Of a DNA stretch of 40,743 nucleotides, positions 15,896 through 24,732 are shown one piece after another. Under the pieces are notes generated by a model. That model was not told where the DNA came from and did no database searches. It was given only the letters and a program-made list of their open reading frames with translations. The position numbers and the translations under genes are program-made. This stretch comes from Aneurinibacillus danicus (GTDB lineage: Bacteria > Bacillota > Bacilli > Aneurinibacillales > Aneurinibacillaceae): positions 1-40,743 of the forward strand of contig NZ_BJXX01000078.1 in NCBI RefSeq assembly GCF_007991215.1, read 5' to 3'. How positions within the stretch are numbered: the stretch's first letter is position 1; every line of letters begins with the position of its first letter.

Positions 15896-15924
15896 TTGAC
15901 AGATATGTTGTGAATATCTATAAT
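15896..15924 (+). promoter_or_regulatory. Consensus sigma-A promoter of ilvA
   Basis: TTGACA (15896-15901), 17 bases, TATAAT (15919-15924): a perfect consensus match. The ATG is 85 bases downstream of the -10 box. No T-box, terminator or other attenuator fits in the leader. Confidence 0.85.
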
Positions 15925-16008
15925 TTTTCTTATTCTTAATCTAGCGGAAAATAAAAAGAAGAAAGAACATCCAGGAGCAAACTCGCAGGACTTAGGGGGA
16001 AAACGAAT

Positions 16009-17268
16009 ATGAATAAAACTGCAGCGAAAGTAACCGTAGAAGACATCCTGGTAGCTCATCACACATTAAAAGATGTCGTCTATAAAACACCCCTGCAGAA
16101 AAACCGGATTCTATCGGAACAGTTGGGCTGTAACGTCTACATCAAGCGGGAAGATTTGCAGGTGGTCCGTTCGTTTAAACTTCGCGGCGCCTATAATCTC
16201 ATCCGCAGCTTGTCGGAAGAAGAACTCGCGCAGGGCGTCGTGTGCGCCAGCGCAGGGAACCACGCGCAGGGGGTTGCATTTTCCTGCCAATCGCTCGGTA
16301 TTCGCGGCACGATTTTCATGCCGGCGACGACCCCGCGTCAAAAGGTTTCTCAAGTCAAATTGTTCGGCGGCGACGCGGTGGAAGTGGTGTTGGTAGGCGA
16401 TACATTCGACGATTCGTTCGCGGAAGCGATGAAATATACAGAAGCACACGGCATGACATTCGTTCATCCGTTCGACGATCCGAAAATTATCGCCGGCCAG
16501 GGCACGGTCGGCATGGAGATTATGGAGGAGATGACGGAAAACATCGATTATGTATTTGTCGGCATTGGTGGAGGCGGGCTTGCCTCGGGCGTCGGCACGT
16601 ACTTAAAAAGCATCTCTTCTTCGACAAAGATTATCGGCGTTGAGCCGGAGGGTGCGCCCTGCATGAGGGAAGCGCTGAAGCAAAACAAACCGGTTATGCT
16701 GGCCAACATTGAGAAATTCGTGGATGGGGCAGCAGTCAAGCAGGCAGGAGAGTTGACGCTGGACATCTGCCGTACCGTACTCGACGACATTGTCCTGGTG
16801 CCGGAGGGGAAGGTGTGCACGACGATTCTTAACCTCTACAACCAGAACGCGATTGTCGCGGAACCGGCAGGCGCACTGTCTATCGCCGCGCTGGAATTTT
16901 ATAAAGATCAAATTCAAGGCAAAAACGTCGTCTGCGTCATCAGCGGAGGCAACAATGATATCGACCGTATGCAGGAAATTAAAGAACGTTCACTCATCTA
17001 TGAAGGTTTGAAGCACTACTTTATTATCAATTTTCCGCAGCGCGCCGGTGCTCTGCGTGAGTTTCTCGACAATGTGCTCGGTCCGAACGATGATATTACC
17101 CGTTTCGAATACACGAAGAAAAACAACAAAGATAATGGCCCCGCACTCGTCGGCATCGAGCTGAAGAAGCCGGAGGACTACCAGCCGCTCATGGAGAGAA
17201 TGCGGCAGCACAATATTGACTGTATGGAAATTAACCATAATCCATCGCTGTTTAATTTGTTAATTTAA
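16009..17268 (+). CDS. ilvA: Threonine dehydratase (ammonia-lyase), short form
   Basis: 419 residues, the length of B. subtilis IlvA (one ACT-like regulatory domain, TIGR02079 type). It deaminates threonine to 2-oxobutanoate, the first step of isoleucine synthesis, using PLP. The Schiff-base Lys is Lys57 in S-F-K-L-R-G, the phosphate loop is G-G-G-G (187-190), and S-A-G-N-H-A-Q-G is at 81-88. The C-terminal regulatory domain starts at about 335. ATG 16009 has AGGGGG upstream. A perfect sigma-A promoter lies at 15896 and a strong terminator follows, so the gene is monocistronic and away from the other ilv-leu genes. Confidence 0.94.
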   Translation: MNKTAAKVTVEDILVAHHTLKDVVYKTPLQKNRILSEQLGCNVYIKREDLQVVRSFKLRGAYNLIRSLSEEELAQGVVCASAGNHAQGVAFSCQSLGIRGTIFMPATTPRQKVSQVKLFGGDAVEVVLVGDTFDDSFAEAMKYTEAHGMTFVHPFDDPKIIAGQGTVGMEIMEEMTENIDYVFVGIGGGGLASGVGTYLKSISSSTKIIGVEPEGAPCMREALKQNKPVMLANIEKFVDGAAVKQAGELTLDICRTVLDDIVLVPEGKVCTTILNLYNQNAIVAEPAGALSIAALEFYKDQIQGKNVVCVISGGNNDIDRMQEIKERSLIYEGLKHYFIINFPQRAGALREFLDNVLGPNDDITRFEYTKKNNKDNGPALVGIELKKPEDYQPLMERMRQHNIDCMEINHNPSLFNLLI

Positions 17269-17281
17269 TAATCGTTCCATC

Positions 17282-17323
17282 ATAAAAACCGCCAGCTTCT
17301 TTGAATAAACTGGCGGTTTTTAT
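17282..17323 (+). terminator. Intrinsic terminator, probably bidirectional
   Basis: ATAAAAACCGCCAG (17282-17295) pairs perfectly with CTGGCGGTTTTTAT (17310-17323). It closes ilvA and faces the end of the ABC operon on the minus strand. Confidence 0.92.
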
Positions 17324-17365
17324 ATGCAATGATTCCATCGTATGCTTACCTTCGCCCGCAATCTC

Positions 17366-18010
17366 CTAGAATTCTTTCTTAGCGTAAATTCGCAACGAAG
17401 CCAGCCACGAAACCAGCATCAGTACCGCCGCCTCAGCAAACGCTAGCAGCATCATCTGTTCCGCTGACAGTTCTCTGATTATATTGAGTAAAGAAACGAA
17501 TCCTTCCATATACGTATCCAGAAAATTAATGGCAAAGAAAATAGCAAATCCAAGGAGAAAGATGGCCACCCGTACATATTGCGCACCGAACCGGTAATAC
17601 AGCGGGAAATAAAACGACACGAAATGCATCACTGCAATAGCTGCCACCCCAAGCTCAAACAAACCAATGGGGCGTACTCGATCCGCGCCTAACGTTAAGT
17701 ACAGCAGCACGTTAATGCCCGCTACCATTCCGGCTGAGATTAAAATGAATAGAAAGGAAGAGAGATATTTCGCTGATACGATTTGCCGCCGTACCAGCGG
17801 AAAACTATTCAGTAAAATGTCTGTCTTGCTTTTATCATCAAATCCGTTGGCGGTTACAATAAAGAAAAAGCCACCGACAAACGCAATAAAACCATAAGAA
17901 ATATACACTCCATAGATACCCTGTAAAAAAAACAGCACGGCCAGATAAATCAGGGAAATGACAAACATTTTCTTTTGAATGATTATATCCTTCATCAGTA
18001 AACTACGCAT
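17366..18010 (-). CDS. ABC-2 type membrane permease
   Basis: 214 residues with about five to six transmembrane helices, matching the ABC-2 membrane family with D-D-K-S-K-T-D-I-L-L-N-S-F-P-L-V-R (about 58-74), the cytoplasmic coupling segment of this group. It is last gene of a GntR-ATPase-permease operon; its start overlaps the ATPase gene by 8 bases. Such YtrA/BcrA-like modules export peptides or protect against wall-active compounds, but the substrate is unknown. Confidence 0.85.
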   Translation of the reverse strand: MRSLLMKDIIIQKKMFVISLIYLAVLFFLQGIYGVYISYGFIAFVGGFFFIVTANGFDDKSKTDILLNSFPLVRRQIVSAKYLSSFLFILISAGMVAGINVLLYLTLGADRVRPIGLFELGVAAIAVMHFVSFYFPLYYRFGAQYVRVAIFLLGFAIFFAINFLDTYMEGFVSLLNIIRELSAEQMMLLAFAEAAVLMLVSWLASLRIYAKKEF

Positions 18011-18872
18011 GGCGTCTCCCCCTTACCGTGTAAAACATAATGTCTTCTAATGAGGGTGTCTCAATCAGCGCCTCGTCTCCGAACAGTTCCTCAGCCATCT
18101 GCACATTGCTCGTCAGTCCTTCAAACCCGACCGCCGTCTCGCGGAGCCCGATAAATTCTTTCCGCGTATCCGCATCCAGCAATTCCTTCGCCCCTCGCAC
18201 AATGCCATACTGCTCAAGGATTTCGTCTTTCGGGCTGTTGAATACAATGCGTCCACGGTCAATAAATGTAATGTAGTCGGCGATGCGATCCAGATCGGTT
18301 GTAATATGGGTCGAGAAGAAGACCGCCTTTTCCTCATCCTGAATGATATCGGCGAGAATATCGAGAATTTCGCGGCGAAACACCGGATCAAGTCCGGAGG
18401 TCGGTTCGTCCATAATAATCAGATCAGCATGGTGGGAGAGGGCGACAGCAAGAGAGAACTTCATCTTCATCCCCTTGGATAAATGTTTAATCTTTCTGCG
18501 GGTGGGCAGCTCGAAACTGTCGATATAGCGCTGAAACGCAAGATCGTCCCAGCGGCGGTAAAGCGGAGCGATAATCCGTTTCATCTCCCGGATGGTCAAC
18601 TCTTCATAAAAATAACTCTCATCATAAACGAAGCCGATGCGCTCTTTAATTTCTTTTTCGCGTGCAATGTTATCAAGACCGAACACGAAAATGTCTCCTG
18701 AATCCCGCTTAATTAGATTCATCAAAAGCTTAATCGTAGTGCTTTTGCCGGCGCCGTTCGGTCCAATAAATCCGGTAATATAGCCCTTCTTAATCGAAAA
18801 CGATACATCCTGCAGCGCGAAATCCTTGTAGCGCTTATTTACGCCTTTCATTTCTACGATGTTCTCCATCAT
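18003..18872 (-). CDS. ABC transporter ATP-binding protein
   Basis: 289 residues. Walker A is G-P-N-G-A-G-K-S-T (37-45), the signature region is L-S-K-G-M-K-M-K, Walker B is L-I-I-M-D-E-P-T-S-G-L-D, and the H-loop is F-S-T-H. The divergent signature (LSKGM rather than LSGGQ) is usual in this BcrA/YtrB-type export group. A C-terminal extension of about 80 residues is present. The start overlaps the GntR gene by 4 bases (ATGA) and its end overlaps the permease, so all three are translationally coupled. Confidence 0.9.
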   Translation of the reverse strand: MMENIVEMKGVNKRYKDFALQDVSFSIKKGYITGFIGPNGAGKSTTIKLLMNLIKRDSGDIFVFGLDNIAREKEIKERIGFVYDESYFYEELTIREMKRIIAPLYRRWDDLAFQRYIDSFELPTRRKIKHLSKGMKMKFSLAVALSHHADLIIMDEPTSGLDPVFRREILDILADIIQDEEKAVFFSTHITTDLDRIADYITFIDRGRIVFNSPKDEILEQYGIVRGAKELLDADTRKEFIGLRETAVGFEGLTSNVQMAEELFGDEALIETPSLEDIMFYTVRGRRHA

Positions 18873-19246
18873 ATTTCCTCCTTGTAAAGCAGTTCAAGCA
18901 TTTCTCCCAACTCCTCAAGACTTATGCCAACCAATTTGCTTTCACCTACGACTTCCGCCAGTTTTTCCTCGATGGCTTTCAGGCGTTTTTCCCGCAGAAA
19001 ATCTTTGTTTTGTCCGGCCACGAAGGAGCCTTTACCGACGACGGAGACAATAAAACCTTCTTTCTCAAGGTCCTCATACGCTCGTTTGGTCGTAATTACG
19101 CTGATCTGTAAATCTTTGGCCAGTTGGCGGATGGATGGCAGGGCATCGCCCTCTTCCAATTCCCCCTTGAGAATGCTTTGTTTCATTTGATTCTTGATTT
19201 GCTGATAAATCGGCTCTTTCGATGTATTTGAAATGATGATATTCAT
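18869..19246 (-). CDS. GntR family regulator, YtrA subfamily
   Basis: 125 residues. The N-terminal winged helix (about 8-78: P-I-Y-Q-Q-I-K-N-Q, L-P-S-I-R-Q-L-A-K-D-L, G-K-G-S-F-V) is followed by only a short helical dimerisation tail, the hallmark of the YtrA subfamily. It is first in the operon and should repress it. The operator AGTGTA-N13-TACACT lies over its -10 box at 19278-19302. AAAGGAG is five bases before the ATG. The inducer is probably a wall-active compound by analogy with ytr operons. Confidence 0.9.
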   Translation of the reverse strand: MNIIISNTSKEPIYQQIKNQMKQSILKGELEEGDALPSIRQLAKDLQISVITTKRAYEDLEKEGFIVSVVGKGSFVAGQNKDFLREKRLKAIEEKLAEVVGESKLVGISLEELGEMLELLYKEEI

Positions 19247-19277
19247 GCATTCTCCTTTCGCTACGCCTTTTGTTCAT

Positions 19278-19319
19278 AGTGTATATATATAATATATACA
19301 CTAATTACACTTTCGTCAA
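19278..19319 (-). promoter_or_regulatory. Promoter and YtrA-type operator of the GntR-ABC operon
   Basis: On the minus strand, TTGACG (19319-19314), 17 bases, TATATT (19296-19291). A 25-base palindrome at 19278-19302 has arms AGTGTATATA/TATATACACT; its outer part is AGTGTA, 13 bases, TACACT, the site described for YtrA-type GntR regulators. It covers the -10 box, so repression by occlusion is expected. Confidence 0.85.
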
Positions 19320-19365
19320 CAAATTTTGTAAACGCCAAGCTGTTCATGAATGCTGGATATTATCG

Positions 19366-19400
19366 AAATAAGCCAGCGGTTTAAAAACCGGGGCTTATTT
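19366..19400. other. Two-part hairpin in the divergent region
   Basis: AAATAAGCC (19366-19374) pairs with GGCTTATTT (19392-19400). Inside, CGGTT (19377-19381) pairs with AACCG (19386-19390). A/T tracts on both sides make it terminator-like in both directions, although no gene reads into it. The remaining gap (19403-19659) is the untranslated leader of the S-layer gene, where I see no convincing promoter. Confidence 0.5.
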
Positions 19401-19659
19401 TCATCGTTCGATATTCACTAATTTTCTCTGTGGTTCTTACATTTTCTAACTAACTGTAGGAAAAACCTATCATCTTTAACTAAAATAGAAAACTTTTCTG
19501 AGCGTTACGTGTCTAATCGTAATGAAAGGAAGAAAAACCGGATGTTAATTACATCATGGTCATACAAAGCCGCCAATGCAGCATATTGCGCGGCTCCTTG
19601 TCTTCCCACAACAACATCTCAGCCATATACAACTACGGTTTTTAAGGAGGAGAATGTAT

Positions 19660-22479
19660 ATGTCCAAGAAGAAAATCGTACCTGCACTATTAGCGACAGC
19701 TATGGCGGTTCCGGTGGCAGCCCCGGCATCTGCCGAACAACTGACCGATATTCAAAAAAGCTGGGCCAAAACATATATCCAGGCCCTCGTAGATAAAGAC
19801 GTATTAAGCGGCATGGGCAACGGCAAATACGAGCCTGCCAAGACGCTGACCCGCGCTGAAATCGCGGTTGCGCTGACCCGCGCATTGGATTTGGAACTTG
19901 ACGCTGCCGCCGCCGCAAAATTCAAAGATGTACCGGACTGGGCCAAGCCGTATGTGGGCGCTCTCGTTAAAGCAGGCATTGCAGCCGGTATGGATGCCAA
20001 TACATACGGATCCAATCTAAAAGTTACCCGTGAACAGCTCGCGGTATTCTATGTACGTGCGCTCGGTCTTGAACCGGTGGCCAAAGAAGCGCAGGGTCTT
20101 GAGCTGACATTTAAAGATGCTGCTTCTATTTCTGAGTATGCGAAAAAGCACGTTGCACTGGCGGCGAAAATCGGCTTCATTCACGGCTTCCCGGATAACA
20201 CATTCGGACCGAAGCAAAACGCCGACCGTGCACAGTTGGCTAAGCTGACATACGACCTGTACTTCAAAGGCGAAACATTCGTACAGAAAGCGAATGAATT
20301 GTTTGGTACTGTAAGTGTGCAAAGTGTAACAGCGACAAACGGTACGGTAACCGTAATGTTCGACAAAGCGCTGACAGCGGCACCACAGGCGGCCGATTTG
20401 GAAGTAACGCAAGCAGTCAACGGCTCTTCGCCGATGGAAATTACACCATCTGATATTACATTAAGCGAAGACAAAAAATCAGTTTCCTTTAAGATTCCAA
20501 CCGTTGAAGAAAAAGAGGAGAAACAATCTGTTGTCATCTCCGTCGCTTACCGCGGTGGTGCTGCAAAATCGGCAGAAGCGTTTACTGTCGCTTCCAAGTA
20601 TCTGATGGTAGAAGACGTCACTGCGCTTAATCCTTCTGAAATCAAAGTCATCTTCAACAAGGAAGCCGACAAGAGTACGGCTGAAGATGAAGGGAATTAT
20701 ACGCTGCAGAACGGCAGCCATCCGAGAGAAGCCAAACTGTCTGATGACAAGAAAAGCGTAATTCTTCGTCTTGCCGCACCGCTGGCAAACGATGCCGCTT
20801 ACAGAGTGGATGTAGCGAATGTAAAAGATACGAACTATAACGTAATGCAAAAATTCGAAGGTACGGCGAAGCTGTTCTTCGATAAGGAAGCACCGAAGCT
20901 GCAAAAAGCCGAAATGATGACCGACGGCAGACTGAAGCTAACATTTAACGAACCGGTGCAGGATACGATGACGGTGAAAGTAGACGATACCGTTGTGGCA
21001 AACGGCGACACAACCAAGGTGACTCCTGCGACAGAAGCCGGCGACTACTCCGTTACTGTGGGTGGACTAAACGATGAACTCAAGCAAACGGGTAACCACA
21101 CCGTTACGGTATACAATGTAGCGGATACGCTCGCAGGCAAGCCGAACACGCTAAACATCGCTTCGCTTTCTTACACGGTAGAAGCTGATTCTTCCGCTCC
21201 GACCGTATCGAGCTTGACCGCAACCGGCAAAAATACATTCAAAGTAAAATTCAGCGAAGAACTGGCAGCAGCACCGACCATTTCCGTGAAGAAAGGTTCG
21301 CTTGTACTGAAAGCGGACGCGGTACAGGATGCAAAAGACAAGACCGTATACAATGTTACTGTATCGTCGAATGATCCGACTAACAATCCGCTGTACGGCA
21401 ACAACGAAACATCGGTACAGCTGTCCGTAAATGTGAAAAACATGCGTGATGCCGCAGGCTTCATCGGCTCCGAATACAACGGCACTGTAACGCTTACCGA
21501 GCAGAGCGGCGCACCTACGGTCGTAAGCACTGCACTGAACAAAGTCAATGTGGACAATAGAACGATTTCTATCAAATTCGATAAAGAACTCGCAAGTGTA
21601 GATAAGAACAAAATTACGGTACGAAAAGACAATGTGATTATGCCGGTTCAAGACGCGAAAGTAAATGCAAGTGCAAAAGATACGGTAGACATCACGCTTT
21701 CCTCTGTAACAGCCGGTACGTATAACGTAAACTTTGCCGCCGGAGCTGTTACGAGTCAGGAAGGTTCAGCCAAGAACAGTGAGCTTAGCACAACAGCTAC
21801 AGCAAGCACGAACACGGATGCACTAACGGTAGCAAAGCCGCAAGTGCTGACCGGTAACGTAATTGAACTGAAATACAGCGAAGATATGGGCGACAGCGCA
21901 ACGAATGCGGCAAACTATACGCTTGATAATCAGCCGCTGCCGAGCGGAACCACTATCGACTTCGTCGGTGACCGCAAAACTGTGCAAATTAAGCTGCCGG
22001 CAGGATCCGTTGCAAAGAGAACAGAGAAGCAGCTTGCAATCGGTCAGGGTGTGCGCAGCCAGAGCGGCAAATCTCTGGCAAGCGATGCAGCCACACACTT
22101 CCAGATTGAGCTTGAGGATAACACGAATCCAACGCTGACAGCAGCCCAGTTTCAGGATGTTATCTCTAACAACAGCAGCAAAATCCGTCTGACATTCAGC
22201 GAAAATCTGGCTGAGGACTTGCCGGCAACAGAGGATGGTACCGCGATTGATACGGACGACTTTGTTGTTACGGTAAATGGTATAAAACAAACCGTAAAGC
22301 AGGTTATTGATGGAACCAAAGGTGATACTATCATTACACTGGAACTCGCAAACGGAGTGAACGTCGGCCAAAATGTACAAGTGGAAGTACAAGGAACCGG
22401 TGCAGGCAATAACGAAATAGAAATTAAAGATAGAGCCGGAAACGCGCTTGCAAGCGGAACGGTAAATGTATCCAGATAA
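19660..22479 (+). CDS. S-layer protein with three SLH domains
   Basis: 939 residues. The signal peptide ends A-P-A-S-A|E. Three SLH domains (about 27-205) bind pyruvylated secondary wall polymer; the T-R-A-E motif is in SLH1 (T-R-A-E-I-A) and variants in SLH2 (T-R-E-Q-L-A) and SLH3 (D-R-A-Q-L-A). The rest is a series of Ig-like beta domains with repeated V-x-F-x-K/E-x-L motifs (I-K-V-I-F-N-K-E, L-K-L-T-F-N-E-P, F-K-V-K-F-S-E-E-L, I-R-L-T-F-S-E-N-L), as in SbsB/SbsC-type S-layers. I start at ATG 19660 with AAGGAGG nine bases upstream; the frame is open to 19576 but without a signal-like start. A SLAP-domain gene follows. Confidence 0.9.
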   Translation: MSKKKIVPALLATAMAVPVAAPASAEQLTDIQKSWAKTYIQALVDKDVLSGMGNGKYEPAKTLTRAEIAVALTRALDLELDAAAAAKFKDVPDWAKPYVGALVKAGIAAGMDANTYGSNLKVTREQLAVFYVRALGLEPVAKEAQGLELTFKDAASISEYAKKHVALAAKIGFIHGFPDNTFGPKQNADRAQLAKLTYDLYFKGETFVQKANELFGTVSVQSVTATNGTVTVMFDKALTAAPQAADLEVTQAVNGSSPMEITPSDITLSEDKKSVSFKIPTVEEKEEKQSVVISVAYRGGAAKSAEAFTVASKYLMVEDVTALNPSEIKVIFNKEADKSTAEDEGNYTLQNGSHPREAKLSDDKKSVILRLAAPLANDAAYRVDVANVKDTNYNVMQKFEGTAKLFFDKEAPKLQKAEMMTDGRLKLTFNEPVQDTMTVKVDDTVVANGDTTKVTPATEAGDYSVTVGGLNDELKQTGNHTVTVYNVADTLAGKPNTLNIASLSYTVEADSSAPTVSSLTATGKNTFKVKFSEELAAAPTISVKKGSLVLKADAVQDAKDKTVYNVTVSSNDPTNNPLYGNNETSVQLSVNVKNMRDAAGFIGSEYNGTVTLTEQSGAPTVVSTALNKVNVDNRTISIKFDKELASVDKNKITVRKDNVIMPVQDAKVNASAKDTVDITLSSVTAGTYNVNFAAGAVTSQEGSAKNSELSTTATASTNTDALTVAKPQVLTGNVIELKYSEDMGDSATNAANYTLDNQPLPSGTTIDFVGDRKTVQIKLPAGSVAKRTEKQLAIGQGVRSQSGKSLASDAATHFQIELEDNTNPTLTAAQFQDVISNNSSKIRLTFSENLAEDLPATEDGTAIDTDDFVVTVNGIKQTVKQVIDGTKGDTIITLELANGVNVGQNVQVEVQGTGAGNNEIEIKDRAGNALASGTVNVSR

Positions 22480-22497
22480 AATCTGGCAATAAAAGAT

Positions 22498-22530
22498 AAA
22501 GAGGAGACCCGCTACGGCCTCCTCTTTCCT
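22498..22530 (+). terminator. Terminator after the S-layer gene
   Basis: AAAGAGGAG (22498-22506) pairs with CTCCTCTTT (22519-22527). The T-run is short, so some read-through into the SLAP gene is plausible. Confidence 0.7.
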
Positions 22531-22559
22531 TATGTTATACTTTCGAAAGGGGATTATCT

Positions 22560-23027
22560 ATGAAATCTCACCTCAAAACTTTCATTGCAGAAAGCAGTGG
22601 AGAAGAGCTTAGAAGAACCGGTGAAAATACTATGCCTCTCTCGCTGAAAGTCGACCCTGAGCTTGAAGAATTCATCGGTTTGGATCGACGCTATACTTTT
22701 GCGTTCTTCCAGGATGCGCTGCCGCCCATCGACGAAAACCAGATATCCGTTCACGGTCTGGAACTTGAAAAAGATATGATGGGGGTACGTGTTATCGGCA
22801 TGTTCCGCAACGGGCTGAACGCATCCATCGGATTAGAAAGCATTCCGCTTCATCTGCGCGACGCTTCCGGCGAAACGGTGGCACGCCATGTATTTCATTT
22901 AAAGGAGTGGAGCGACATTCCGCCGCGGACGGGATTTGTTACCAGCTGGGTGTTTCCTTACTCATCCTTTATAAGAAAAGACGTTGATTTTTCAGATTGG
23001 AGCGTTCATTTCGCTGTTTCACCTTGA
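22560..23027 (+). CDS. SLAP domain-containing protein
   Basis: 155 residues without signal peptide or membrane segment. The central part (about 65-150: I-S-V-H-G-L-E-L, G-V-R-V-I-G-M-F-R-N-G-L, I-P-L-H-L-R-D-A-S-G-E-T-V-A-R-H-V-F, I-P-P-R-T-G-F-V-T-S-W-V-F-P) matches the SLAP domain found in S-layer assembly proteins linked to the accessory Sec system of Bacillus and relatives. Those usually carry two copies; this one has a single copy and a short N-terminal extension. Position right after the S-layer gene supports a role in S-layer export or assembly. GGGG lies close before the ATG. Confidence 0.75.
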   Translation: MKSHLKTFIAESSGEELRRTGENTMPLSLKVDPELEEFIGLDRRYTFAFFQDALPPIDENQISVHGLELEKDMMGVRVIGMFRNGLNASIGLESIPLHLRDASGETVARHVFHLKEWSDIPPRTGFVTSWVFPYSSFIRKDVDFSDWSVHFAVSP

Positions 23028-23163
23028 TAAAGCGCCTGTGTAGCCCGTGCTCAAAAACATGGACTACTTTCTTTTTACACAGCAAATTCGCACCATCCTG
23101 CCTACGTAAAAATGTCAGATGTAATGCATATAGTTTTTTTGTCTACAAAATTCTTTATTTCAG

Positions 23164-24189
23164 TCATAAATTGTCATATAAAGAGCTGGCATGGTTCGCA
23201 GGATCTGCCGGAATGATACTATAATACGAACTTGCTAATAGTAATTCCGTAATAAACCATCCTTCCTTGCCATTTACCGTACGTTTTTCGACAATAAATT
23301 TCTCGAGCCCTGTCGTGGACCCGCTTGAAGTAATTTCAGGATAGGTAACCGTATATTCTACAGCCGTATCACTGAGCTTCTTTTCTTCTTTTACGGTAAT
23401 CGGTCCGACCCATGGACTTGAGCCGCCGGTAACCCAGCCGTAATTTTTTACGCGTTCCATCGCTTTTTTGCGAAGCTCGGGTGAGAGCGCCGCATATTGC
23501 AGGGCACCGCTCCGGGTTTGTTCCCCGCGTCCCCATAGTTTCATTGCTTCTTCCGGGGTAGCGGGAATAAGCGCTTCTTCAATCATTTTGATTTGCGTTT
23601 CAATCTCGTCCCGATTGGGAGATTCGATAGAAAGTTTATTTGCCATCTTATCATATGTAACTTCCGCTTTGAATACTTGTTGTATCCAATCTGCAAGAAC
23701 ATAGATATGTCCATTATGAATTTCTATATCATAAACGGCATAAGGCTGATGATTGACGGAAAGAGTGATTGGTTTCTTCTTTTCAAAAGGCTGATTTTCA
23801 AGATTAAGCGTTAACGGGCGAAGAGGGAGATGCGGGACTGCAATTTTTTTGGCGTTTTCGGGAAGAGGCCATATTTCGTCTTCCTTCCGGCGATTCTGGC
23901 TCGTTAGTCCTTGAACATATGAGGATAGTTTTTCAAATGCATCATAAGCTTCATTTGTTTCAATGGAAACGGTTTGGGTTTTTGGGTCCCACTCAACTGA
24001 ACGGGCTCCGAGCTGCTCGGCGGCCCAGCGAATAGGAACCATGACTTGGCCCTTCGCCGTATGTACACCGGGGGGAGCGGCAACGGATCCGTTTATTTGA
24101 ATTGTCAATGCTGGGGAAGCGAACGCTGATGAGCTGCCTAATGCGGATGCTAAGAGAAGGCTTGCCAGGATTATTTTCGACTTTTTCAT
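23164..24189 (-). CDS. Secreted protein with copper-amine-oxidase N-terminal-like domain
   Basis: 341 residues. A signal peptide (MKKSKIILASLLLASALGSS, cleaved near A-F-A-S) precedes a copper-amine-oxidase-N domain (about 28-80: G-Q-V-M-V-P-I-R-W-A-A-E-Q-L-G-A and V-E-W-D-P-K-T-Q-T-V-S-I). A second, weaker copy is at about 135-195 (H-I-Y-V-L-A-D-W-I-Q-Q-V-F-K-A). The C-terminal part resembles small secreted domains that describe a residue-by-residue beta structure; no catalytic motif is seen. This domain in Paenibacillaceae is a wall or surface module, not an oxidase. GGGAGGAC precedes the ATG. The gap 23028-23163 holds nothing I can identify. Confidence 0.75.
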   Translation of the reverse strand: MKKSKIILASLLLASALGSSSAFASPALTIQINGSVAAPPGVHTAKGQVMVPIRWAAEQLGARSVEWDPKTQTVSIETNEAYDAFEKLSSYVQGLTSQNRRKEDEIWPLPENAKKIAVPHLPLRPLTLNLENQPFEKKKPITLSVNHQPYAVYDIEIHNGHIYVLADWIQQVFKAEVTYDKMANKLSIESPNRDEIETQIKMIEEALIPATPEEAMKLWGRGEQTRSGALQYAALSPELRKKAMERVKNYGWVTGGSSPWVGPITVKEEKKLSDTAVEYTVTYPEITSSGSTTGLEKFIVEKRTVNGKEGWFITELLLASSYYSIIPADPANHASSLYDNL

Positions 24190-24270
24190 TTTTTCTCGTC
24201 CTCCCGATTCGTATATAAAAATTCGGCCTATATACTTAATATTACCAGGAATTTTTGAGATTGTTTAAAA

Positions 24271-24310
24271 ATAAAAAACAGCCGATGAAGATTGTACCCT
24301 TTCATCGGCT
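24271..24310 (-). terminator. Terminator of the sulP-arsR operon
   Basis: On the minus strand AGCCGATGAA (24310-24301) pairs perfectly with TTCATCGGCT (24289-24280), then GTTTTTT. Confidence 0.9.
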
Positions 24311-24342
24311 AAGCTTTCTAATTCTCAGGAAGTATTTCACTC

Positions 24343-24690
24343 TTATTCTTCCATATTGCTTTCTTTATCGTCATTGAATTTATCAAGCATAGTGATAGCG
24401 TCAATTAGATGATTATTAAAGATTTGTCGCGCAATATGCAGTAAATCAATAATCATAGGATCGCGGAGGGAGTAGATTACGCGATTTCCTTCCTTCGTTC
24501 CCACTACAATATTTTTTGACCGTAAAACGCTTAATTGCTGTGAAACAGCTGAGCCTTCCGCACCGATAATGGTTTGAAGTTCATTCACATTCTTATCTCC
24601 TTCGGCCAGCAGTTCCAGAATGCGTATCCGTAAAGGATGCGAGAGCGCCTTGAAAAAGTCTGCTTTAAATTGCTGCAACTCCAAATTCAT
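24343..24690 (-). CDS. ArsR/SmtB family regulator without cysteines
   Basis: 115 residues, typical ArsR winged helix (F-F-K-A-L-S-H-P-L-R-I-R-I-L-E-L-L, then S-A-V-S-Q-Q-L-S-V-L-R recognition helix). The protein has no Cys at all, so the arsenic/metal E-L-C-V-C site and the persulfide-sensing dithiol of SqrR/BigR are both absent. Helix 5 carries Asp82, His85, His94 and Asp97, close to but not in the D-x-H...H-x-x-H spacing of CzrA-type zinc sensors. It lies 42 bases downstream of sulP in the same operon and probably controls it through the palindrome at 26523-26540. Confidence 0.88.
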   Translation of the reverse strand: MNLELQQFKADFFKALSHPLRIRILELLAEGDKNVNELQTIIGAEGSAVSQQLSVLRSKNIVVGTKEGNRVIYSLRDPMIIDLLHIARQIFNNHLIDAITMLDKFNDDKESNMEE

Positions 24691-24732
24691 AATTTTCCTC
24701 CATTTTGCCGGTTATCCAGGAAGGCTGTGCTT

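Noticed and set aside
19541-19796. ORF overlapping the S-layer start out of frame
   Set aside because: Composition is unlike a protein gene and it overlaps the signal peptide coding region by more than 130 bases; most likely chance.
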